A stretch of DNA of 64,000 nt from Dethiothermospora halolimnae. GTDB taxonomy: Bacteria; Bacillota; Clostridia; Tissierellales; VENL01. The stretch is taken from contig NZ_JBAKFX010000001.1 in assembly GCF_037577855.1 (NCBI RefSeq), positions 62,001 to 126,000 on the forward strand. The letters run 5' to 3'. This document shows, one piece after another, positions 28,188-36,875 of this stretch; the stretch's first letter is position 1; each line of letters opens with the position of its first letter. The position numbers were made by a program, and so were the translations under genes. Below the pieces are notes generated by a model. It ran no database searches, had not been told where the DNA came from, and saw only the letters and a program-made list of their open reading frames with translations.

Positions 28188-29228
28188 TTATTTAAATAAT
28201 TCTGGATAAAACTCCTTAGCAAACCTTTCAATACCCTTTATAGTTCTAATTCCTCCAGCATAGGTTTCTGCTAGGGGTGTAAATATTATTTTATCATTTT
28301 TTATAGCATTTACATTATTAAGGACAGAATTATTTTTTAATCCTTTTATACTATCATTATCCTTTTCTTGCTCTAAATAATGGATAAGTATAATAGCATC
28401 TGGATTTTTAGCAACTATATTTTCTATGCTATAGGTTCCACTCTTTTCTGCTAAATTTATTCCCCCTGCCTTTTCTATCATGTCATTTATAAGGGATGTT
28501 TTACCATATACACGATATTTATTATCTCCAGCCCCTTCTAATGCAAGTACTTTAACAGGTTCTTTATCCTTTATTTTATCTTGGATATTGGATATTCTTT
28601 CTTTCATTGAGTTTATAAGTTTATCTGCTTTATCTTTAATATTAAAAATCTTTCCTATATCATCTATGTCTTTATATACATTTTCTATGGACCTTTCATC
28701 GGCTACCCCTGAATTCCTTTGGATAAACGTGTATACTCCTTTTTTATTCCAACTTTCCACTGAACCTATGTTTTTATCCATAAATGCACTACTCCATCCA
28801 AATATTAAATTGGGTTGTTTTGCTATAACCACTTCTTTAGAAGGATATCTATTGGATAGTACTGGTATCTTTTCATATTTCTCTTTAAGTTTAGGTAAAA
28901 TGGGATTATCTAAGTATGATGTTCCCACCATAATATCTTCAAGACCTAAAGTAAGTAAAAGCTCCGTTGGAGGCTGATTTGTAGTGATGATCTTATCCGG
29001 TCTTTTAGTAAATGTTATTTGATATTCTTCTCCTTGGGAATTATAATTTTTTATAGTCACTGGGTAGTAAGATGTTTCTTTTGTTGGGTCTTGTGTATCC
29101 TTCTGTTTCTGTTGTTTTACTTTGTCTTGATTGTCATTGTTAGATGTATTTGCATCACTTCCACATCCAACGGTTAGTGTTGCTATAAGGAATAAGCTAA
29201 GTAAAACTGTAATAATTCTTTTTGTCAT
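28188..29228 (-). CDS. btuF: Corrinoid ABC transporter substrate-binding lipoprotein
   Basis: 346 residues with a lipoprotein signal (TKRIITVLLSLFLIATLTVGCGS; lipobox TVGC). The mature protein is a helical-backbone metal/cobalamin-binding fold (PeriplasmicBP-2): RPDKIITTNQPPTELLLTLGL, KQPNLIFGWSSAF, INLAEKSGTYSIENIVAKNPDAIIL. A Gln/Lys/Asn-rich linker follows the lipidated Cys. I chose the ATG at 29228, which has AGGAG 9 nt upstream; an in-frame start at 29273 would span that site. As first gene of the operon under the riboswitch, it most likely binds cobalamin or a corrinoid precursor. Confidence 0.85.
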   Translation of the reverse strand: MTKRIITVLLSLFLIATLTVGCGSDANTSNNDNQDKVKQQKQKDTQDPTKETSYYPVTIKNYNSQGEEYQITFTKRPDKIITTNQPPTELLLTLGLEDIMVGTSYLDNPILPKLKEKYEKIPVLSNRYPSKEVVIAKQPNLIFGWSSAFMDKNIGSVESWNKKGVYTFIQRNSGVADERSIENVYKDIDDIGKIFNIKDKADKLINSMKERISNIQDKIKDKEPVKVLALEGAGDNKYRVYGKTSLINDMIEKAGGINLAEKSGTYSIENIVAKNPDAIILIHYLEQEKDNDSIKGLKNNSVLNNVNAIKNDKIIFTPLAETYAGGIRTIKGIERFAKEFYPELFK

Positions 29229-29544
29229 AATTGTCATCTCCTTTATCTTTTGGTGGCGAAACAAAGGCACCATTGAAGGTCCTTTGTTGGTATAGAGTGT
29301 AAAGTGTAGGGAGTAGATATCTATTTAGCTAATAGTATATGTAGAGATTCGGTATATTGAATCCCTTAGATTTTCTTTTAGAAGAACTATTATACTAAGC
29401 AATTCTTAATATAAAAAAGCCCCTATTAGGAGCCTTGTATAAATATAATTGTAATATAAAACTTAAGTTTTCTAAAAAAAGACATAATATCACCATTATA
29501 TAAATAACTATCTCCCTCCGAAATAATTACCTAAGAAAGATTTA
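29229..29544 (-). other. Long leader between cobalamin riboswitch and btuF-like gene
   Basis: About 300 nt of untranslated leader. It holds the expression-platform terminator (29416-29437) and a smaller stem at about 29262-29289 (ACAAAGG/CCTTTGT). No coding region is supported. Confidence 0.6.
29416..29437 (-). terminator. Expression-platform terminator of the cobalamin riboswitch
   Basis: On the minus strand AAGGCTCC-TAATA-GGGGCTTTTTTAT forms a stem (with G-U pairs) directly followed by a T-run, about 190 nt before the btuF-like start. It is well placed for ligand-controlled premature termination. Confidence 0.7.
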
Positions 29545-29699
29545 TAGGCAGGTTTCCTGGCTTACACTTCATCCTAGTCTCTTCCCTTCCTGGCCCTTTA
29601 GCCAGTGGTTAACGAAGATTTCGTCAATGATTACAGTAGCGGGGGCTGCACCGGACTTTAACCGAATTTCCCTTTTATCCTCATGAAAGGCACCCATTC
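29545..29699 (-). ncRNA. Cobalamin (adenosylcobalamin) riboswitch
   Basis: On the minus strand the conserved elements occur in order: GGTGCCTTTCATGAGGATAA, AAGGGAAA, a CGGTTAAAGTCCGGTGCAGC core including CCCGCTACTGTAA, the B12 box AACCACTGGCTAAA, and a closing GGAAACCTGCC. This is the canonical riboswitch layout. In Firmicutes it lowers expression of corrinoid transport or synthesis genes when the coenzyme is plentiful, which defines the substrate of the downstream ABC operon. Confidence 0.92.
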
Positions 29700-29986
29700 T
29701 TTCAGCATATTCAGTTATACATTTAAACTTAATTATAGGTAATTATGTTGTTATTGTCAACTTTATTGGAGAGGGGAAGTTAAAAAGAAGTTAAAAACGG
29801 TTCATTGATTGGTTATATTATTATTTGATTAAAAATTTAGCTTTGAAACTTTCATTTTTTACCTTATATCCCTTATTTACTTGTAAATTTTCAATAAATT
29901 CATTAAGCTTGTCCACTTTTATAACATAAAATATAAAACTTAACTCCATAATTTTAATTTTTGGACCTTGAAAATGCTTTATTTTA

Positions 29987-30913
29987 TTATCCACATATTT
30001 CTAAAAAGTCATCAACGATATTCTTATATTTTTCATCACTAAATAATAGCTCCACCCCTAGTGAACAAAGACTGGACACTCTAGACTGAGTTATATTGCC
30101 AAAGTAATGGCAGATATTTTTGACCTTATAGTCGCAAAATCTACTCATAAGAACCATAGCTATAGCTTTGACTTTTGTTAAATTTCTAATATATTTTATT
30201 TTTATTTTATCTTTATCTTCTCCTATATAGTCCCCTACGAAAGTTAGTATATCATCTGGCTCTATATCCTTTGCTATGATAGTTTTTTCACTTTTATATT
30301 CACATTTTTGGTTTCTAAACCCATATTCTGCCTCTATCTGTTCTTGCTCCTCAGCAGAATTAGGCACTAACATAAAATCTAAATATTCCTTTATAGCTTT
30401 TTTCTTATTTTTATCACTATATAACTTCAATATAAGGTCACAATCTACTATTTCAAATCTATCATCTAAATCTCCTAAATAAATTGGTGCACTGGAATAT
30501 GGGTATTGGAAAACCTTATTACTCCAATTCCTTAGTTTTCTAGGATTCTTGTGAATATATTTTGAGGCCTGTAATATATAATTGTCCTTATCTATTATCT
30601 CACTTCTAAATCTGTCGGAGAATACATGACCCCTTCTTTTATATTTTCTATTATAATATTTAGCATAGGACAAGTTTATACCGTGCATTATCTTGGTTAT
30701 ATCAGCACCTGCAGCATCAATAACCATATGGGCATGATTATCCATAAGGCAGAAGGCATATAACTTAAATCCATACCTTTTTTTATATCTTTTTATTCTT
30801 AATAAAAATTGATCCCTATCCTGATCATCTTTAAATAGGAGTATCCCATCTACACACCTAATCATAATATGATAAATTGAAAAATTCGTTTTTAATCTAA
30901 ATGGACGTGGCAT
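29987..30913 (-). CDS. Y1 HUH transposase (REP-associated tyrosine transposase-like), copy 1
   Basis: 308 residues. The HUH motif is HAHM (residues 60-63, in LMDNHAHMVID) and the catalytic tyrosine is in KYIHKNP near residue 118. RRGHVFSDRFRSEII is the typical stretch of REP-associated and IS200-like Y1 transposases. Residues 220-305 add a helical domain with NITQSRVSSLCSLG, resembling the DnaA-type helix-turn-helix found in some RAYTs. The ATG at 30913 follows AAGGGG, but that SD lies inside a 13-bp hairpin. Intact and nearly identical to the copy at 36876, so possibly active. Confidence 0.88.
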   Translation of the reverse strand: MPRPFRLKTNFSIYHIMIRCVDGILLFKDDQDRDQFLLRIKRYKKRYGFKLYAFCLMDNHAHMVIDAAGADITKIMHGINLSYAKYYNRKYKRRGHVFSDRFRSEIIDKDNYILQASKYIHKNPRKLRNWSNKVFQYPYSSAPIYLGDLDDRFEIVDCDLILKLYSDKNKKKAIKEYLDFMLVPNSAEEQEQIEAEYGFRNQKCEYKSEKTIIAKDIEPDDILTFVGDYIGEDKDKIKIKYIRNLTKVKAIAMVLMSRFCDYKVKNICHYFGNITQSRVSSLCSLGVELLFSDEKYKNIVDDFLEICG

Positions 30914-30971
30914 AACACTACCCCTTTCACTAATATATTATGATTTCATTATTAGCTTAAGGGGTAGTGTT
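30914..30971 (-). promoter_or_regulatory. Hairpin sequestering the SD of Y1 transposase copy 1
   Basis: AACACTACCCCTT and AAGGGGTAGTGTT (arms 30959-30971 and 30914-30926 on the minus strand) form a 13-bp stem ending one base before the start codon. The SD AAGGGG is within the stem. Inner CTAATA/TATTAG pairing extends it. Confidence 0.7.
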
Positions 30972-31037
30972 TATACCTATATTCCCGATTTTTCACTGAA
31001 CCGTTTTTAAATTTCTACCTAATATAGTAGTTAAAAT

Positions 31038-31481
31038 TTATGATTCCTTGTTATAATTCCCTGTTATTTCGATGGTATTTCCATCTGGGTCTTCTATTGT
31101 GAAAAAATAATAGGGTGATGCCACATTTAGATACATAACTGGAGAAACTTTACCTATATCTAATTTCTTAAGTCTTTCATATTCAGCATTTAAATTATTG
31201 ATATAAAAATTTAGCACAAAATTATTACCATAAGTTATTTTAAAGTCTTTATATCTTTCTAGATATTCTTCACTATAAACCCCTTGTAAATTTTCACCAC
31301 TTCCCATTCTTTTATCATCATACTGCTGATTCATAAGGGCAATACAATTCCCGTCAAAATTAAACTGAGCCCATCTATTAAAATTTTTAGAAGTAACTTT
31401 CATTTGAAGTAATTTTTCATAGAAGTAAATAGATTTATTCATATCCTTTACAAATAAATATGTAGAACCTAATTTAAGCAT
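31038..31481 (-). CDS. VOC-superfamily (glyoxalase/dioxygenase fold) protein
   Basis: 147 residues. Two beta-alpha-beta-beta-beta modules: LGSTYLFVKDMNKSIYFYEKLLQM at the start and SPYYFFTIEDPDGNTIEITGNY at the end, the latter with the usual DPDGNxIE signature. Length is normal for single-subunit VOC proteins. The metal ligands common in glyoxalase I are not all evident, so the activity (bleomycin resistance-like, isomerase or dioxygenase) cannot be assigned. A GGAGG site precedes the ATG. The stop lies 28 bp from the end of Y1 element copy 1. It is preceded by a WYL regulator gene in the same direction. Confidence 0.75.
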   Translation of the reverse strand: MLKLGSTYLFVKDMNKSIYFYEKLLQMKVTSKNFNRWAQFNFDGNCIALMNQQYDDKRMGSGENLQGVYSEEYLERYKDFKITYGNNFVLNFYINNLNAEYERLKKLDIGKVSPVMYLNVASPYYFFTIEDPDGNTIEITGNYNKES

Positions 31482-31547
31482 ATATTATTCCTCCCTGTTA
31501 AGTTGACTATATACTTATTATAAAATATATATTAGGACACCATTGTG

Positions 31548-32462
31548 TCATAGATTGTTTTTTTCTAGAGATATTTTAAGCCTTCTAACAAACTCTTCCC
31601 TCACCCAAGTGGGTTCTATAATCCTAACATAGGGAACTAATCCGAAAAGAATGGAATATAACCATTCATCCACAGGAAAATCTAGATTAACAATTATCCT
31701 ATCATCCTCAACTTTACAATTTTTATGGTCAAAATAATCGGGAAGTTTACCTTGTAAAGCTTTATCAACTTCTAATATTATTTTGGTACTTTTTCTTTTA
31801 GAATCCATATTATCATCCCAAGGGAGGATCTTGGGTGTTTCTTTAATTTCAAATTTATCTCTTAAGAGATTGCAAGATATAATCCTATTTAGTTTAAATA
31901 ATCTAAAATCTTTTCTAAGTTCACAATAGCCATAGACATACCAGGTGGTTCCCAGCATTACCAAGGTATAGGCACATATAGTTCTAGATGTTTCTTTAAA
32001 GTTACTATCTATATATTTAATCTTAACTTTACGACAATTATTTCTAGCCTTAGATAATATATCTACATTGTACCTTAGCTTCTTTTCATTCATTAAAGGA
32101 TTTAATTTTATGACTAATTTATCTTTTTCTAAATCGGTTGGAAGTATGGTATGAAATTTATTAGATATGGATTTTATTTCTGAATATGGTACTACTTTTT
32201 CTAAGCTTTTTAAAAAAGAATTGAGAATTTTGGCTTCATTGGTATTTAAAAAATTTTTATCTAGTTTATAATTATCAAGTAATTTGTAGCCACCTTTTTT
32301 TCCAACATCGGCATAAATAGGTATCCCAGCCATACTTAAGGAATCCATATCCCTTTGGATGGTTCGAACCGATACTTGGAAATAATCAGACAGTTCCTTT
32401 GCGGTGGCCTTATCCCTATTGATAAGTATCATCAATATACTAAGAAGTCTATCTATTTTCAT
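31548..32462 (-). CDS. HTH-11/WYL-domain transcriptional regulator
   Basis: 304 residues of the DeoR-like YafY group. The winged helix at 1-60 (LSILMILINRDKATAKELSDYFQVSVRTIQRDMDSL) is followed by the WYL domain near 135-210 (KARNNCRKVKIKYIDSN ... GTTWYVYGYCELRKDFRLFKLNRI) and a WCX C-terminal extension. WYL domains sense nucleotides or other ligands. AGGAG precedes the ATG. The VOC gene lies 66 bp downstream in the same direction, a possible two-gene unit in which the regulator responds to a toxic compound; this is inference from context. Confidence 0.88.
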   Translation of the reverse strand: MKIDRLLSILMILINRDKATAKELSDYFQVSVRTIQRDMDSLSMAGIPIYADVGKKGGYKLLDNYKLDKNFLNTNEAKILNSFLKSLEKVVPYSEIKSISNKFHTILPTDLEKDKLVIKLNPLMNEKKLRYNVDILSKARNNCRKVKIKYIDSNFKETSRTICAYTLVMLGTTWYVYGYCELRKDFRLFKLNRIISCNLLRDKFEIKETPKILPWDDNMDSKRKSTKIILEVDKALQGKLPDYFDHKNCKVEDDRIIVNLDFPVDEWLYSILFGLVPYVRIIEPTWVREEFVRRLKISLEKNNL

Positions 32463-32580
32463 AAGTAATCTCTCCTAAAGTTTAGAGGTATTATACTGTT
32501 ATGATTATATTAGATCACTAAAATAATTTGAATATAATGTAATTCTATCTATTTTTAAGCATGATTGCAACGGTAATATT

Positions 32581-33171
32581 TTATTGTTTCTTTTTACAAC
32601 TAAAATAAAAAAATTCTTGATCCTTTATGATTATATCTGTAAATCCATATTTTTCACTTAATTGTTTCAAGGTATTATCTCTTGGAATAGGTTCCCTCCC
32701 CAGATCATATCCAATTTTTCTATGATGCTCTTTTATACCATCTCTAGTTTTAGTCTGGGCTATTAAAAACTTACCTCCAGGTTTTAAAGTGTTTTTCACA
32801 TTTTCAAATGCTATATCTATATTTTCAAAATGGGGAATACCGTTAAATATAATAACATAATCAAATTTGTTGTTTATATTAACCTTTTTATCAAAGTCTA
32901 AGCATTTCGTGTTCACATCTGGGAATATATTTTGTAGCTCTTTTAACATCTTTTCTGATATATCAATAGCAAGATAATCGGTTAACTTTTTATCTTTTAA
33001 AATATAATATAAGATTCCAGTTCCACAGGCTACGTCAATCACTGACTCTCCTTCCTTTAGTCCTATTAATTCTATTATTTTAGTTGAAATATCGATTTTA
33101 TCTTTAGGTGTATTTTTAGACCACTGTTTATAATTTTTATTGAAGTATTCCTTTTGATTTTTAATTTTCAT
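32581..33171 (-). CDS. Class I SAM-dependent methyltransferase
   Basis: 196 residues of Methyltransf_11/25 type. Motif I is VIDVACGTGILYYI (near 45), the acidic motif II is YLAIDISEKML, and motif III/IV is FDYVIIFNGIPHF, followed by LKPGGKFLIAQTK. The substrate is not predictable; similar proteins methylate small molecules or quinones. An AGGGGG site lies 8 nt before the ATG. It follows the S9 peptidase gene across a good terminator, so it is independently expressed. Confidence 0.85.
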   Translation of the reverse strand: MKIKNQKEYFNKNYKQWSKNTPKDKIDISTKIIELIGLKEGESVIDVACGTGILYYILKDKKLTDYLAIDISEKMLKELQNIFPDVNTKCLDFDKKVNINNKFDYVIIFNGIPHFENIDIAFENVKNTLKPGGKFLIAQTKTRDGIKEHHRKIGYDLGREPIPRDNTLKQLSEKYGFTDIIIKDQEFFYFSCKKKQ

Positions 33172-33191
33172 ATTTTATGCCCCCTATAAAA

Positions 33192-33230
33192 TTAAGTAAA
33201 CACTACCCTTAGGCAGTGTCCACTTAATTT
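33192..33230 (-). terminator. Terminator of the S9 peptidase gene
   Basis: AAGTGGACACTGCC and GGTAGTGTTTACTT form a 14-bp stem with G-U pairs, followed by AATTTTAT on the minus strand, immediately after the stop at 33231. Confidence 0.7.
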
Positions 33231-35288
33231 TTATAAACCTCTATAGTAATTAAACCAAGATATTATTCTCTCATATTTATCTATCACATGACTCGGACGG
33301 GATAACCCATGGAACTCATTGGGGTATCTTACCATTATAGCCTCTTTTCCCAGTCTTTTAAGTGCTATATAAAATTCATCTGTTTGACCTGTTGCTACCC
33401 TTAGGTCATTTTCCCCATGCATAAGCATCATAGGTGTTTTCACATTTTCCACATGACCAATAGCTGAATGTTCAATAAGATGTTCATAGTCCTTCCATGG
33501 CTGACCACCATATTCATATTCATCGGCAAAGGTTATATCTGAGGTTCCGTAGCCACTTAACATATTAGTAACACTAGCTCCTGCACAAATGGCTTTAAAT
33601 CTATCTGTTTGGGTGGCAATCCAGCAGGACATATATCCTCCATAGGACCATCCATGAACATACATATTTTCTTCATCTATATAACCCTTTTTGATTATTT
33701 CATCTACTCCAGCCATGATATCCTTATAATCTTTATCTCCCCAGTTTTTATCTATTGAACATGCGAACTGTTGTCCATAGGTTATACTTCCCCTAGGATT
33801 TGTATATATCACTACATAACCTTCAGCTGCTAATAACTGAGCCATAAACATAAAGTTAGGACCATAGGATCCATGGGGTCCCCCATGAACTAATAATACT
33901 AATGGATATTTCCTGTCAGGATTGAAATCTTTAGGATATATTTCCCATCCATCTATGGATTGATCATCGATACTTTTATATGTGAATTTGTCCCAATCTC
34001 CTAAAGCTATGTTCTCCATCAATTTACCATTTAAATTAGTTAATTGTTTTTCTCTTCTATCTTTATCTAAGGTATATAATTCTATGGGAGTTTTGGGATC
34101 AGATACAGCATAAACCATAACTCCATTTCTAACGGTCAAATTAGATATTGATTTTTTATAATCAACTAAGACCCTTTTCGGAGAAGTGGATGGAGTAACT
34201 TCATAAATACATCCTACGCCCCTATCCATTACTAGGAAAGTTAATTTATCATCATGCCATCCTATACTTCCTCCCCTTGGTCTATCTAGTACTCTTGTAA
34301 TATTCTTTACTCTATTTACATCAATGGGAGTAGCTTCCCCCTTTGTTTTTAGATCCTTCATATAATCTTTTACATCAAGAAGCCAAATATCTGTTGTTGT
34401 GGATTCCCCTACTTTGTTATCATGACCTGCAAAAGTGATATAATTACCACAGGGGGACCATTTAGGACTATAACTTGGTCCAGGTGCATTATAAAGTAGA
34501 TGTGGCTCCTTGTTATAAATATCAAACAGCCATAGGTCTATAGATTTATCATAGTCAGCCGTTTCAGAGTGTCTAGAACTTACAACAATATACTTTCCAT
34601 CAGGTGACAAGCTAGGGTCGTTATGATCATAATCCCCTTTGGTTATTTGTCTTCCTTTAGATTCTTCATCTGTGTTAAGCCCTGAAGGTACTTCAGCTAT
34701 AAACACTTGATTTTTTACATCTCCAAAATATCCAACACCGTCACGCCTATAGCTGAATCGAGTAATAACTTTAACTTTATTTTCCTTTTTATCATCTTTA
34801 TCATCATCTTTACCTTTATGGGCTTTATCAGATAATTTTTTTATACGCTCTTTGTCATATTTGGGAGCTCCAGGGTACGGAGCCCATTTTTCATCATGAC
34901 TAAAAACCTCTGCATTATAAATGATACTTTTGCCATCCGGTGTCCATATTAACGGACCTGATACTGATTCATCCGTCTTTATAGCCCATGATTCACCACC
35001 TTCTAATGGCAATACCCTTATCTGACTTTTATCCCCTCTAGATGATATAAAAGCTAGTTTCTTTCCATCCGGTGAAAAAGTAGGAGAGCTATCCTTTCCT
35101 GAGAAAGTAAGCTGTCTATGGTTTTTACCATTTATTTCCACAAGATAGATATTAGTAAGAGTTTCGTCCTTATCTTTATCTATTTCTTTAACCACATAAG
35201 CCACTAAACTTCCATCTGAAGATATTGTAACCCCACTTGGGGTTTTAAATCTATAGTGATCCTCTATTTTAAGTCTTCGTTTTCCCAT
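33231..35288 (-). CDS. S9-family (prolyl oligopeptidase/acylaminoacyl-peptidase-like) peptidase
   Basis: 685 residues with no signal peptide. Residues 1-400 form a WD40-like beta-propeller (repeats such as GKDSSPTFSPDGKKLAFIS and DHNDPSLSPDGKYIVVSS). The C-terminal alpha/beta-hydrolase has LLVHGGPHGSYG (oxyanion), the nucleophile elbow HGWSYGGYMS (Ser near 550), Asp in HGENDLRV, and His in NEFHGLS. This is the layout of the S9C acylaminoacyl-peptidase group, which releases blocked or hydrophobic N-terminal residues from short peptides. A lysine/aspartate-rich low-complexity stretch (about 155-170) interrupts the propeller. SD is AGGGGG. Confidence 0.9.
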   Translation of the reverse strand: MGKRRLKIEDHYRFKTPSGVTISSDGSLVAYVVKEIDKDKDETLTNIYLVEINGKNHRQLTFSGKDSSPTFSPDGKKLAFISSRGDKSQIRVLPLEGGESWAIKTDESVSGPLIWTPDGKSIIYNAEVFSHDEKWAPYPGAPKYDKERIKKLSDKAHKGKDDDKDDKKENKVKVITRFSYRRDGVGYFGDVKNQVFIAEVPSGLNTDEESKGRQITKGDYDHNDPSLSPDGKYIVVSSRHSETADYDKSIDLWLFDIYNKEPHLLYNAPGPSYSPKWSPCGNYITFAGHDNKVGESTTTDIWLLDVKDYMKDLKTKGEATPIDVNRVKNITRVLDRPRGGSIGWHDDKLTFLVMDRGVGCIYEVTPSTSPKRVLVDYKKSISNLTVRNGVMVYAVSDPKTPIELYTLDKDRREKQLTNLNGKLMENIALGDWDKFTYKSIDDQSIDGWEIYPKDFNPDRKYPLVLLVHGGPHGSYGPNFMFMAQLLAAEGYVVIYTNPRGSITYGQQFACSIDKNWGDKDYKDIMAGVDEIIKKGYIDEENMYVHGWSYGGYMSCWIATQTDRFKAICAGASVTNMLSGYGTSDITFADEYEYGGQPWKDYEHLIEHSAIGHVENVKTPMMLMHGENDLRVATGQTDEFYIALKRLGKEAIMVRYPNEFHGLSRPSHVIDKYERIISWFNYYRGL

Positions 35289-35417
35289 AACTATTTCCCC
35301 CTTTTACTCATATGTAATTACTTAATATTAGATATATTGTACCATATATTGTGATATAAGTGTAATTTTTCATTGGTTAGAGATATCCTATTATAGGGGG
35401 ATTTACTGCTTTATTTG

Positions 35418-35436
35418 CTGAACCGTTTTTAAATTT
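35418..35436 (-). repeat. Orphan Y1-element end 1
   Basis: CTGAACCGTTTTTAAATTT on the plus strand is identical over 19 bases to the right end of Y1 element 1 (30996-31014), but no transposase is attached. It overlaps the stop codon (35435-35437) of the adjacent GNAT gene. Confidence 0.75.
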
Positions 35437-35899
35437 ATTTATTATATTCTTTTTTCATAGCAATAAATTCTTTTGTCTCACCATTTACATCCCAAGTAAA
35501 GTCATCGATCTTTTCAAAATCTAATTTTTCATAGACCCTTATAGCTCTTTTATTAAATTTAGCAACAAGTAATTCTATGCTATCAAAATCATATTCTTTT
35601 ATACCAAATTCCAATATAGACTTAGTAAACTCTGTACCCATACCTTTTCCAGTTAACTCTGGCTTCATCTGTACCCCTAGCATGTACTTACCATCATCAT
35701 AATCAAAACTACAGTTACCTATTAATTCATTTTTTTCATTATAAATAACAAATGTGTTTTCTTCCTTATGGATATTTTTTGCCCATTGATTTTTAGCTTC
35801 TGTTTTATCGTTATTATAAAAACTATACTCTCCTTTATATTTCCATGTTGCAATCTCACTACCATCTTTTTCTGCTGGCTTTTTAAATTCAATATACAT
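35435..35899 (-). CDS. GNAT-family N-acetyltransferase
   Basis: 154 residues, a normal length. The N-terminus is ATWKYKGEYSFYNN; the acetyl-CoA region is LGVQMKPELTGKGMGTEFTKSILEFGIK (the xGKGxG loop), followed by LLVAKFNKRAIRVYEKLDFEKID, characteristic of RimJ/RimL-like acetyltransferases. The acceptor is unknown. SD is GGGAGG. The TAA stop overlaps an orphan end of the Y1 transposase element, so the last residues may have been set by that insertion; the ending KKEYNK looks natural. Confidence 0.85.
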   Translation of the reverse strand: MYIEFKKPAEKDGSEIATWKYKGEYSFYNNDKTEAKNQWAKNIHKEENTFVIYNEKNELIGNCSFDYDDGKYMLGVQMKPELTGKGMGTEFTKSILEFGIKEYDFDSIELLVAKFNKRAIRVYEKLDFEKIDDFTWDVNGETKEFIAMKKEYNK

Positions 35900-36030
35900 A
35901 ATATACTTCCTCCCTTTTTCATATGTAATATATATATTTATACTTTATCATTGGTTATCATATATTTTAATCTAATAAATAGTTCTTAATGGAACTTGAG
36001 CCTACAAGATTTTTTATGAAAAATATAGTA

Positions 36031-36076
36031 AAAAATATAACCATACTACTGGATCCAGTAGTATGGTTATATTTTT
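36031..36076. terminator. Perfect 46-nt palindromic terminator
   Basis: Arms 36031-36053 and 36054-36076, centre GGATCC, with A5/T5 ends on both sides. It terminates the CD3324-like gene and would act in both directions. Confidence 0.85.
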
Positions 36077-36086
36077 CATTGTGGAT

Positions 36087-36356
36087 TTATTTTTTCTGTT
36101 CTCTTATTACCCTTCTTATACTTTTTTCTGAAAGATAATATATCTCTGTTAATTCAGTAATGGTACTTCCTTTAATATATTTATTAAATATTTCTTTATT
36201 TCTATCTTTTAATGTCTTTCTCGTTCCATTCTTTTCTCCCCAAGATTTTTTATTTTCATTTTTTCTTGGTATATATAAAGTTTCACCATCTATGTATTTT
36301 TGAACTATTTTTATTATATCCTTTGGTAAAACATTTTGTGCATTAATATAACTCAT
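36087..36356 (-). CDS. CD3324-family helix-turn-helix protein
   Basis: 89 residues. The N-terminus MSYINAQNVLPKDIIKIVQ and YIDGETLYIPRK match the clostridial CD3324 family. The C-terminal half (ITELTEIYYLSEKSIRRVIREQ) is a Mor/homeodomain-type helix-turn-helix. These are small putative DNA-binding proteins of unknown target, usually single genes. AGGAGG is well spaced from the ATG, and a perfect palindromic terminator follows immediately. The 5' leader contains a 10-bp stem (36395-36404 with 36451-36460). Confidence 0.8.
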   Translation of the reverse strand: MSYINAQNVLPKDIIKIVQKYIDGETLYIPRKNENKKSWGEKNGTRKTLKDRNKEIFNKYIKGSTITELTEIYYLSEKSIRRVIREQKK

Positions 36357-36669
36357 ATCTTTGCCCTCCTTGTATTTGTATCTATATGTCTCTGAGCAAA
36401 GACTACTTATAAAGTAATTTAATGCGTTAATAAATCTATTTCTTCATAGCAGTCTTTGCTATGAATATAAAAATATTTTTAAAGACGGATACTTCATCAA
36501 AATCACCTCAATTATGGTTTTTAACTATTTCATTAATTTTATTTTTAATTGTAAAAGCTTATAACATGATTTTATCATAAAACTTAATGGTTCTGTAAAA
36601 TTTTATTTATCTTCAAAACTCTAAGTATAAATTTAAGTTCAATATTTTATTTTTCCTTCACTAGAAAAA
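36357..36669. other. Intergenic region upstream of the CD3324-like gene
   Basis: Contains the leader stem AGCAAAGACT/AGTCTTTGCT (36395-36404, 36451-36460) and otherwise A+T-rich sequence up to the left end of Y1 element 2. No gene is supported. Confidence 0.6.
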
Positions 36670-36875
36670 TAAAAACGGTTCATTTATATTATTTAATTAA
36701 TGCTTATCTAATAAAACTTGTTCTAATCCAATTATTCTTTATCTAATTTTTATTATATATATTTTTCTGATATTTATAATTGTATTTAAATAGCTTGTCC
36801 ACACTTTATTGTTTTAAAATAAGACTTTTCTCCATATTATTTAAAGTTTTATAATTTAAACTGACTTCAATTCTA

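Larger units (their letters stand above)
29791..31010 (-). mobile_element. Y1 (RAYT/IS200-like) transposase element, copy 1
   Basis: Fourteen-base inverted ends TTAAAAACGGTTCA (29791-29804) and their complement (30997-31010) enclose one Y1 transposase gene and its hairpin leader. The second element at 36670 has the same organisation. Classical Y1 elements have no inverted ends, so the boundary is inferred from shared sequence rather than proven. Confidence 0.65.
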
